Assembly: GCA_013400155.1 (NCBI GenBank)
Contig: VXBM01000571.1
Location: 472,996-536,995 of the forward strand
Reading direction: 5' to 3'
Length of the DNA: 64,000 nucleotides
From: Helopsaltes ochotensis
Taxonomy: Eukaryota; Chordata; Aves; Passeriformes; Locustellidae
Part shown: positions 50,301 to 62,300 of the stretch, piece after piece
How positions within the stretch are numbered: position 1 is the stretch's first letter
Layout of the letters: each line of letters starts with the position of its first letter
Translations under genes and position numbers: made by a program
The notes under the pieces: model-generated
The model's database searches: none
Seen by the model: the letters and a program-made list of their open reading frames with translations, nothing else
Told to the model about the DNA's origin: nothing

Positions 50301-53300
50301 TGATATATACCTGAGGCAATCTAGCAGCTTGCTGCCACCAAACCAGTAGCAAAAACAATTTTGATATACATTTTTTCCATTTTTTTTCTCCCCCCAGTTT
50401 CATTATCAATATCCCATAAACCTTATGCTCAAACATCTATGAGAGTATAGATAGTGTGGATATATCAGGTTTCACTGCACCTGAGATAATAGTTCAACTC
50501 TGCTATAACTGGTGATAAAGATGAGTACTGATCCTTACTCCATGTTCAGAATGTGTTTAACACATAAATGGACTCTATTGCCTTTTAAAATGTGTTAATT
50601 AGGAGGTTAACTGACTAGAGTTTTGAATTTGCTAATTGCTCTTTGCAAGGTGCAGATAGTGTTTAACATTTCTTCCACTTGTTAGATATTTCAGTCCAAA
50701 TTTTTTGTTCTTCACTGCTTCATCATCTCAGATGCACCAACAGCACATGGAAGTTCTCTGTCAGGCAAAATGAAACTATTAATTTAGATTTTATTCTGCA
50801 AATATTTAAATACTTTCTCCAGTACCTATTGATTTCAGCGTTATAGTTAATTAGTTAATTTGCTCTCTCATGTAATTTTCACCTCACTGATTTCCTTGTC
50901 TGTGTTACTTTTAAGAACTTGTCAATAAAAACAACAACAACAACAAAAACCCACAAAACCAAAACAAACAAATAAACAAAAAACCAAACCAAACCCACAA
51001 AAAACCCCACACTCTCCAAACCTCGAAACCCACTTACATTGTTGAGAGAGGAAAAGCTTGGGTGGTGTACCAGAAATTATTTAAAAAAAAATATTTCTAA
51101 AGCTTTCAAAATGTTGTCATCCATTATAAGAAAGTGACATATTTTATTTCCTTGTGTTGAAAAATGTTGAGACTGTTTATGTACTGGGTTATTTGTGTGT
51201 TTGTTTGCCTACCCGTTTCCACAGTTACATTGTTTTTTCTTTCCAGAATGTCCATCCTGACAAAGAAATACTTGTTGATGTAGTAATCTGTTTGTGGCAG
51301 AAGTGTAAAACGGAACTTCAGCAAATCCAAATGAGTGGAAGTGACTGCTTAGAATATATCCACAAACACCAAGCTTACCAAGTACTCCTTCAGTATAAGT
51401 ATTTCTCTTAATGTGAATGCAGTCTGTTAAAGGCAGTGAAGTCCTGGTATCCATTCTAAGTACCTTTTCTTATGGTAAAATACAGATAAATCTTCAAAAA
51501 TATGAATTATGTATACACTTTAAATATACTGTGCTCACTTATGCCAGTAGCAAAAAATAGTCTTTTTGCAGTAAAGTAACCCACTGTCTGCCAGTGGGCC
51601 ATGGTGGTAAGAAGCTAAATTAGTGAAAACATTTGGGCAGGACGTAAGAAGAACAATTTGAGATGTTGTAGCAGAAAATATCAATGTATTTCAAGAAAGC
51701 TCCTGAGGTCAGTTGAACAAAGTGGCAAAAACCTTCCTTACAACTTCAGTCTAGGGAGATGGGAGTCAGTAGTAGAATAGTATTCAGCCCACTGGATAGA
51801 GTCACAGCCTTACCTTGAATTTGTCCTGTGGCTGAGAGGCTCTTGGTAAAATAGGTTCTCTGGGCTGCCTGTTGATGCTAACCAACCAGTTTCTGGAGGA
51901 GTTAATTTTGTGACCCTATATAGTAAAATTGTTCAGAGCTTCCCCAGAAGGCAGGGTACGATTATTTTCCTCTGTATGTACAACAGTAGCATTTGGGTCT
52001 CTTTATTCTGGGTTTAAGTGGGACGATTTGGAGATAAATGAGAGGCATGTAATCAAATCTGCTGCAAGGCTTATTGCAGTAGAACAAGGTACAGAAGTTA
52101 TGGCTGTAGAACATTCATACAACTTTCCAAAAAGGAATGGCAGGAATAATGTTCTAAAAATAAAAAAAAAGTCTGCTGTCTGAAGAAACAGGGGCTATGT
52201 AGCAGTGTAAATTCAGCATCTTAGTCTGGTGACGTTTAAAAAAAGAGGAAGTCAGATCTGGGAAAGGAGTTGTGTGCATGCTTGTGAATATTTTTAAACA
52301 ATTTTGAGTGCAAAACCCTATCTACTTCTGTAATACATAAATGTCTTCCAAAAATTTGATTTATCTCTGTCTTGATTCTTTTTCTCCCCTGCTCCCTTCA
52401 TTTTTAGTGGATTCATATACTTTGGATAATGAATGAAATAATTGAGAAGGGCAGCATAGCAGACACTAATGTAATGTTTGCAGAGATAACCTTATGTCTA
52501 GCTGCAATACTGGAAAATGTAGCTGATTCTACAAGACAATCTAAGGAAAAAGAAGGTAAAGCTTTAAGAAAAACTGAGTTTTCTTTCAAGAATGACTTTT
52601 AAGACTGGAACTTTTCTGAGCTCAAAACTGACTAACATACATATTCAAAAATATTGTAAAGAGATTGTTGAGAGTAGGACAGTGTTTTTCGCACGAAATT
52701 TCACTTATTATTGGAGCTAATGAAACCTGGTTTTCCGAGGATTTATGATTTCTTTCCTTACATCTCCAGTTCTACTGGAGTAACCCCATTTTGAATTACA
52801 TCTCTTGTTATTCACTCTCCTCACAGGTCTTCTACGTGTCTCTTAGCCCCTTCAAGAGTAGCCTCAGATCACTGCTGTGTTCTCTGAATTTGGGCTGGGC
52901 AAAAGGCAGTACATGCTGTGGCTCATTTGGAGCCTTCAAATGCTGGTTGATTAGTTGCAGGCCAAACAAAAGGGGAAAATATTGAGGTCATACTGAAGCT
53001 TATGCATTTATTGGGTCATCAGTTTGGTTTTCTTGTCTACATATTCTTGATTTTTGTATAGTAATTCAATTGTTTTTGAAGTTGAACTTGGCTGACATTA
53101 TTGGAATATGCTGTCACAATCACACTAAACAAATTTCCTTCCAAAACCTGACTAATGTTGTAAAATATGAGTATTTAGACATACCTCAAAAACTCTCTGT
53201 TGCATATTTTGGAATATGAATCGTAATTCTCATAAATGTCTTAGAGTAACTAGACAGTAAATGTTAAGGGTTTTATTAGATCCTATCCAGAAACAGAAAG

Positions 53301-56300
53301 AAATGATAACAGTTTTGCACTTTTGGAAATAAAAAAAATCTTGGGAAATTACTATTTGTTATTAAGGTAGGTATTGTTTTTGGTGGTGTGATGAAAATCA
53401 TAATGTTCTCAGGGAAAATAAATGAGTCCTCATTGTAGCAGCCCTTCTTTTTCATTCAGTTTAAATATGTCTTTTTGGAGGAAAAAAAAAAAGCTGAATA
53501 GATAGGAGCCACTGATCAAAACAGATTGACAGTCAAGTACATGCTGGTGCTGAAAAGAACCTATTTACTGAATGAATACAAGTTTTCTTTTTTATGAAGA
53601 AGAGACAATGAACAAGAAAAAACAAGCATGCAAAAGTGGCGCAAGGAGTGACTAGAAGGTTGTTCCTCTGCAAGGGCAAAAAAATAATTTATTTCAGCAA
53701 AGAAATGAAATTAGAGGGTTTAACCAAGAACTAAAAAATTGTTTTCTCTTGTTTTGAAGAAGGAAACATAAGTTTGTATGCATTCTTCATAAATGAAAGT
53801 AATTTAAACCATCAAAGCAAACTTTAAAAGGATGATAATACTGCTTCAAGAAATATTAAAATGAAATAGTATCCATCATAATAATATGACCTATTCTTAA
53901 AAATCCTTATATAAGTGAAATTAACTGTGAATTAGATAATAATGGGTTGGAATTGATTTCAAAATGGAGAATCGACAGGAATGCTACAAAAATATGAGGA
54001 ACTACAAAACAAATCCTAGTTTCATTAGCTTGGAAATGACGTGGCTATGAAATATATGGTACTTTTAAAATACAACATTATTGGCTAATAATATCCTGTA
54101 TTAGTAAAACTGTACATACATTGCTGTGTCTAGGCCCTGGAAAGCTATTTAAGAAACAATATCATTACCTCTCATAGTCAAACAATGAGGAAGAGAATTA
54201 TTGCCAGACTCCAAAATTAGTGGTAGAGTTGATCAAATGGTACTAAAATTTTCTGGATTTATTTGATTTTCACTTCTGCTTTTCTTCCCATAAAAAAGGA
54301 GGAAGTGCTTCTCTTTTGCAAGACGAAACCTTTGATATGCCTGAAATACTGATGGTAATGTCCAATTTATCTTCATTGGTACACTGATTTTGAATAGAAT
54401 AAGAATACTACTTGTAGTAGTAGTATTGAAAAGCTTGAAGCTTTTCAATAAAATTTTGTATTTGTATTTCTATTATGCCAATTTGTAGTACCAGCTTTAA
54501 ATGGTGTAATGGCACATTTTATTAAGGTGGTAGAATTTTTAGTTCTTGCTTAATTTAGGAAAATATTTTGGGTTGTGTTTTTGCTTCCTTCTTTTTGTAA
54601 GGATCATGTGGAATAGATGAAACATCCTGAGTGTCCTTGCTTTGTTCAGCACTTTGCAGAATTGTCTAATCAAATGACTTACTAAAGCATGTTAAGGATG
54701 CATGATAAGTGTTAGCCTGAGGATTCAGGAGTGTTGTCAGTCATATGTCTTAATGCTTACCTGTATGGACAAGGTTTACTTCAGTGACAGTCTACTTAAA
54801 GGTGGTGTTTCCTGAAAAAACTGTTTTCTTAGTAGTGTGTAACAGAATATTGGAAAACTGCAAATACTATGTTTTCAAATTAATTCTTTAAGTTCAGTTT
54901 CATTCTGCTTTAAGCTAACTCTGAATAATTTTTTTTTTTGAGCTGAAGGAGAATCAGTCCTACTTGAAATTTAAAACATTGATATTAGTATATTAAATTA
55001 TTATATATACATTATATATTAGTATATGAGGATATGAGGATATGAGGATATTAGGATATTAGTATGGGGAGCAGTACCTATGTAGAGATTATCTGACAGT
55101 TTTAAACTTCAATAGCTAAAAAGAAAAGCGCATTACTTTTGATAGTCTATTATCTATAAAAATTACAGGTTTTTATGTTATCTAAGGAAATGTATTTATG
55201 AGTTTTCATTTCAGAAAACACCTACAGAACAATTACAAATTGCTTATGAAATTCTGGAAAAAGCAATTAATAACATGAACACATCTCGATTAATGACCAT
55301 TTTGCCAGATGGAAAGTCGATATTTGACAACTGCTGTACAAAGGTATAGTTTACAAAAAGCTACTCTGCAACAAAATCTATCAGTAATATATTGTATTTT
55401 GATGACGCAAACCTAATATTTTCTTCATACTTAGAAATCTTAGCACTATCAAATGTACTTCATCTTTCTGGCCCATGTAAGAAGATAATAGAAAAAAATA
55501 TCTCTCTGTGTATTAGTGTTGTGGTTTAACCCCAGCTGGCCACTGAGCCCCACAAAGCTGCTCACCCAGTCCCTCACAGTGTCCTGGGGGAAAGCTAAAA
55601 GCCAGAAAACTCATGGGTTGAGATAAGTTCAGTTTAATGGGGAAAGCAACATCTGTGCACGCAGGCAAAGCAGGTGTTCAGGCAGCTCCAGGAGACCCCA
55701 TCACCTGTAGAACGGGTGACTTGGGAAGACAAATGCTATTACTCCATGATCCTCCCTTCCTCCTTCCCCGAGGTTTATGTTCTGACTGGGATGTGGTATG
55801 GGCTGGAATATCCCTTTGGTCAGTCGGATCACCTGCCCTGCTTGTGCCTGCTCCCAACTTCTTGTGCCTCCTCAGCCTCCTCTCTGGGGGGTGGTGGGAC
55901 AAGCAGTGCTGTCACAGCCTTGATGCTGTGTGAGCTCTGCTCATCAGTAATGAAGACATCCCTGATATTATCAACGCTATTTCCAGCAGAAATGCAAACC
56001 ACTGCTCCATACCAGCTACTATGAAGAAAACTAACTCTGACTAAGCCAAAGCCAGAACAAGTTGAAAGGGCTTTTTTTTCTTTCAATAATAAACTATGAA
56101 CTCCTTTAGGCTTTCTTTAACATTTTCTTTTTAAATAATTATAGTATATAGATTTCTTGTGTAAAATAAGAGCAAAAATCTTATTCATATGTATTGCTTG
56201 CAACTGTTTATTATTAAAACCAATTTTTGTTCTTGATGCAAGTTCAGATTTTCTAACTATTTTCATTCTGTATCAATATAATATTTGTCTTGTGGATTGG

Positions 56301-59300
56301 TAACACAGTAAAAGATAGTTTTTGTGGTTTTATCTTTATTATTGATCCAATTCTCTATTGATTCTCAGATTTTGTCTTGTTCTCTTTGTCCATTATCCAT
56401 ACTCTCTCTGGTTGCTCTCCTTCTTTTTATGCTTTCTTGATTGACTCCATGTTACACAAAAATGACAAATGTTGGTGTTTTTCAGTTTACTGGAATAATG
56501 TCAATGTCAAGAAAAATGCAGTAAGCTAAGTAGTAGAAGTTTGTATTTGCTTAATTGCCATTTCCTATTTATTAGGTGGACTCAAATGATCAGGATTTCA
56601 ATTCTGTTTTGGGATGTGGTGATGATAAAACAGAAACAGATAATGGTTTTGTAACAGATTTACACTTGGAGCTCATTCAGGCCCAACATCGAGTAGCTGT
56701 GAAACTTCTTAAAATTTCACAAGGTAGGTTTCAGTAAAGTTAAATAATCTTCCTAACTTGATTAGTGTATTTTTGCTAATATATTCTGTACTACTAAGAA
56801 ATAAAGGAGTATCTGCTTTCTGGAGAGGAGCTGATGTTGGGCAGTTTGTATGACACATATAGACCAAAATAATGTACTGAATTTGCAGAATTTAGATTTA
56901 CATGATACTGGTCTCCAACCTCTACTCAACCAATGGGAGTTAAACTTTGCTGCAACTAATGGATTACATTCCTAGACGGTTGTTGTATTTTAGTTATAAT
57001 ATTAACTTTTACAATGCCACTAAAGAAAAATAGGGGGATGTTCTGCAAATTTATTTTTTTTCTGTAATGCTAATGTTCTCTCTAGAGAGTGTCTTGAATA
57101 TTTTATTCAGTGCTCTGCTAATTTGAACTTCTACTCCTGTGAAGTTGTCGATGTATCTTTCCAGTCAGCAGATACTCCACTCTTTCCAAATGGCTTCTGA
57201 AAAAAACTCAGCTTGTTCTCTCATTTTAGTATTGTTTTAGTCTTTTTAAATTAAAACCTAGTATTAGTTTGACACTGCAGAGCTACATTGTACCCTGCTC
57301 CCTATGATCAAACAGAACCTCTCTTTTTCTGTGGTGTTAATATAACTACTAAAGATGTTAAGCAGGAGGGTGGAATATTTTTAGTGGCATGATCTATACA
57401 AGAATTTCTACTTGAACCAAAGTAAAGAATGTGAGATGGAGCGGAGCTTTATTATAGAACTACTTATTAACCTCTCACTCAGTTTTTTTGCAATAATACT
57501 CAAAATAACTCAGTATTACCTTCCCACATAGGTGCTCAAATTGTTAACAGAAGTCTTAAGTCTAGTAACTCTCAGGAGAAGGATATTGAAGATTTCCAGT
57601 ATTTATCAGGTAAGACTTATACTTAAGATTTTAGAAGTATAATAAATTATTGCCACTGTTTCATAAATGTCTTAAAATATCTGTTTTACAGAGGAACTTA
57701 TAATGAAAAAAATTAAAAGGAATAAGCTGTCCAGAGCAATCTTTTTGATGCAAAAGGCTGCACAGAAGTTTCCTGAAGAGTTAACCACTACTTCCCAAAG
57801 GCAGCTACTGGAGGTAATAGGAAAAACCTTATGGTAGAAATTCTTTACCATTAGCAAAGTTTTTCATGTTCTATGTAATTACAACTCGTAATGCTGCTTC
57901 TTACAAAAACAAGGCAAGTGGAAGGAACTTCAGGGTGATCATGTGTTTTTAACTTGTATTGTCAATTTTTTTCCTGAGAAGTTTCAAAGAGTAAAGTGAC
58001 CTTGAAACAAGGAAAGAGCACATCCCCAAATTTTGTGCATGCATGCAAATTTCAGATTATCTGAGAGAAGATCTTTCCTTCTACACTTTATCTCCTGGAC
58101 TTTGCAGTTAAGAACCTATACCTTGCTAAAATTTCATTCAGGTTTCCTTACTGTAACCTTCAACATTGTTCTATTTCCAAGATCTCCAAGTCTTCTCAGA
58201 ATACTTTAGCTGGTGATGATAACATGGACTTTATTTCATTCTTTCTAAAAAACCAGTTCAGATATTGGGATTTTGGAATCTGTTGGAGGTAAAAGCAGAG
58301 TCTTCCTGGGTTCATTTTAGTCTCTTGAAATCAATGAGATTATTTCCATTGATCTTTGTGTCAGCATCTGTCCATGAAAATTGACTGCTCATCCACAGGG
58401 TTTGAAATTTCTTTATAGCCTGTGCAAGAGTTAACAGAATCTGCAATTTTCACTATACAATGTGTAAAGCAGTATTTTAAACAAGAAGTTACTAGAAATT
58501 GTTTTTCTTTTAAGTACCATAAGTTTGGAAACATGATAAGTAATACATATATGTGTTACATCAGAAGAATGCAAAAACTGGATCAGAAAATGCATACATT
58601 AAAAATATCTCTCATGTATTTGTAAAATATATGTTATTTATGAATATCATATTGGCTATTGATTTGATATGATATGATATGATATGATATGATATGATAT
58701 GATATGATATGGTTTGAAAGTTGTAACTGTAGTCACCAGTGAAGACTTACAAGCAATTCCCAAGAAATATCTGGTTATCCAAAACAAAAATTTACCAACC
58801 TCTTACACTGACCTTCACTACATTTTGCTTCTGTGAACTTTTCACCAAGAAAGATGTGCATAAAAAAATATAATATATCTGCAGGTAGTTGCCAGAAAAT
58901 ATCAGAATTCATTTTGTCTGGACAAACTTAGCATGATCTCTTTCAATATTTTTTTTATGATGAAATATTTAATTATATGCTCAATTAATTCTCCTGCTTG
59001 AGGTGGATGGTGCTCACTTAATAAGCAGCAAATCCATACTTTTATTTTCATGTTTTTCCTTTTTTTTGGTACAGTTTTATATAGAATTACTTGCATCTTC
59101 GGGTCTTTTCTCCTGTAAGCAGCACAATATGCTACAAATCTGTTTTTATTATGTGGCAAAATAGAAAGCTACATTATTTTATTTTGAGAAGCACACAAAT
59201 AACCATTTCTCATGCGGTAAACAACTGAGTAGATATGGAAGCTTCAATTACATCAAACTGCTTAACGAGCTGCTGTGCATTTCTATTATTTCTTTCACAG

Positions 59301-62300
59301 TTCTTTAATTCTTTCTTCCTGTCCTCTATGTCTAGTTGTACATCCGAGTTTTTACAGAATGGGATATACTGGTAGTCCTCATTAGCCAGTTGTAAAATTG
59401 AATTGTGATTAAGTTAATACCATGGTTCAAGGCTGTGAAAGAGGCAAGGATAAATCTCCTTGTAGGACACGAGAAAAGATTAGGGACTCCAAATATTTCA
59501 GAAGGCAAAGAGCATAGAGAAGGCTTTGTTGTCTAACTACTTTTTATAAGGTATTCTGACGCAGACTTAACATGATTGGTGAATAGGAACGACCCCTCTC
59601 TAATCTAAGTGGTTAAACTAGAGAAACAGAACTAGAAAGGCAAAACACCACCTGGAGAAAGATTGTTTTGAGAAAGGATAGCTGTTTACCAAGATTGTTT
59701 TGAGAAGAGGCGTTCTTGAGATATTTTTCCCTAAAAGTTAGCAGCTGCTAGAAGGCTAAAATCTCTCAGGCTCAGAAATATGAGGCCCACGAATAAAATG
59801 TGTTTTATCACAGATCAAGCATCTGGGGTTTTTATGGTCATATTTGGCTTCCTCAACCGCAAGATTAGTCTTGCTCATCTTGCAACACTGCCACATTTAT
59901 TATCTTACAAATTCTATAAATACTGAAGTACAGGTCATGCATTCACACCACTCTCTTACAACACCATCTCTATTCATTTGGAGCATTTCCACCCTTGCAC
60001 TAATCAGAAATATGTCCTCAGACAAGAATGAGTCCATGATACTTTAAATTAAAAATTGTATCATAGGACTGCTTACCGTGGAGAAGTGAAGCAATGAAAC
60101 TTCAAACTACTGATTGCAATAGTTGAATGGTTGTGTGATGGAAAGAGTCACTCCGTATCTTGTTCTTGATCTTATATCCTTCCTGTAATGTGTCCCACTA
60201 GGGTGGATGCAATCCTAATATAAAGGGTGAGGGAATGGGGTGGAGTGGTAGGGCTGTGAAAATTATTAGCTATGCAAAAGTCTGTATTAAATCTTAGCTC
60301 CCTGTTTCACTCATTTCACCATAAACCTGTAATCTTTTCATAATTTTTAGACATGAGATTCCAGGCTTACTCGGTCTGTGATCAGACCCAATATGGTGTA
60401 GTCTTCTAAACATATGAGGACATAAACAAGGAATTATTAAGGTGCAAGATTATAGGATTGTCACTGAATTACCAATAATTTGGAATTTTTTTTTCATTTT
60501 ATCTTTCAGACTTAGCTCAGCCTAAATCCTTGGTCCAGCGTAGGATACTAAAAGTCTTCAAATAAAATTTCTAGTTGTAGGAATATGTCATTTCTTGTCT
60601 CTACACAAAATGTTATCCTTGTTCATCTCTGTCAGTTGGTCTTTTTGGCTTTGATATGCGTGAACAGCTGCCACAAGTAAAGATACAGAAGTACTAAGTT
60701 CTTAATATTAGATTTCCACATGAAGTTTCTCTTGAACTGGCAGTGAAATCAAGGTGAAGAAACCTACCAATTTGCTAATCAGTCAAGTAAGAAAAAAGTG
60801 TGACCTTGATCTCCAACCAAATGGCCACATAATCAGTTTATGCAGGGTGTCCCCACATCTTTGACAGCTGACAGTCAGCTCTCAGCTGTCTACAGATAAC
60901 CAAGGGAAAAATGGCATAGCCCTACTTTTTCTGTACCCACATTCTGCTCCTTTTTTCTTTATTTGTAGACTTTATTTTTTCTCTCTGTTTCTGAAGTACA
61001 AAAAATTCAGTCTAACTGCTTCTACAGCTCCTCTAGAAATTCCACAGCTTAGGTTTCCAGCTCTCTCCCAAATAGTTGGTATCTATTTTGTTTCTTGTTG
61101 GACTTAACCACTAGCTGGCTCTAATTGCTTATCAACATTTTATGTGAACACTTTCTTTTTTCCTGTAGGTTCTTCCAAAATTGGATATGCTTCTTTCATA
61201 GGTAACCTTGCATTCTTTAATTCTGAAATTAATCTGCGTATATAAGCTTACAAAAAGTACAGTTCGTCCTCATTTCTGATGTAGGATTATATGAAAAGGT
61301 ACTGAAAGTTTTCTACATAGCAGTGAAATTTTCTATGACAATTTGAAAATAATGTATAACATTTAAATCTGTCTGATTGTTATATTTTAATAGTTTTCTC
61401 TTTTGTTTTTATTTCAATCATAGGAAGCATTAACTTTAATTGAGCAAGTTGAAGCCGAACAAAGTGCATTGTATCACAGTCTCAAAGAAGCTATGAGAAG
61501 CAAGAAAAAAAGCAGGACTCCTCCTCCTCCTGTGTTACTTTCAAGATCACATTGCTCCATGACATTTAAACCAGCCCCATTTGATTCAGATATTCAGGTA
61601 ACGTTTTTCATGATGACTGCATAAGAAATAACTAAACCATAAACAAGAGAAAAAGTTGTTTCAGCAGTGCTATACCAAAACATTTTTCTTTGTTCCTGAG
61701 AGGATTGGGTTATTCTGACTTAATTAAATATCCCCTTTTCCTTTCTCTGTGAGTCAGTTTTCCTCTGTGACTCACTGTTTTGATTTTTACATTTGCATGA
61801 GATTTTCTTAATCTCATGCATCATGTCCCTTGGTGCTTCTGTTGTCTAAAACTTACTTATTCCACTTATCAAAAGCTAATTTTCTTGCTTAGGGGTTGAT
61901 ATACTCCTAGTTACCCTCTGAAGAGAGGCAAGACTGTTGCATCATGTGATGCAAAAAGTACCACACCAAAGTCTCTGTTAATGAGGCGTTGAAGTGGCAC
62001 AGTTCACGTGGAAATAATCCACTTTCTGTTGAACATGTGGAGTCACAGGACTATGGGGATCATAGAGGGCAGTAGGAGAGGTCTCTTGTCCAACCTTTTC
62101 CTCGAAATAAGATTGGCTGTGAGACTAAACCAGTTTGTTCAGAGCTTTATGCAGTCATTTCTGAAAACTTCCAAGAATGGAGAGAGTTTCTCTGGAAAGT
62201 GTGTTCCAACAGGGCAACATGTTCATAGAAGACTTTTTTTCATATGTACAGTTGGAGTCTCCCTTGCTTCAATTTAGGTCTATTGTTTTTCCTTAACCTA

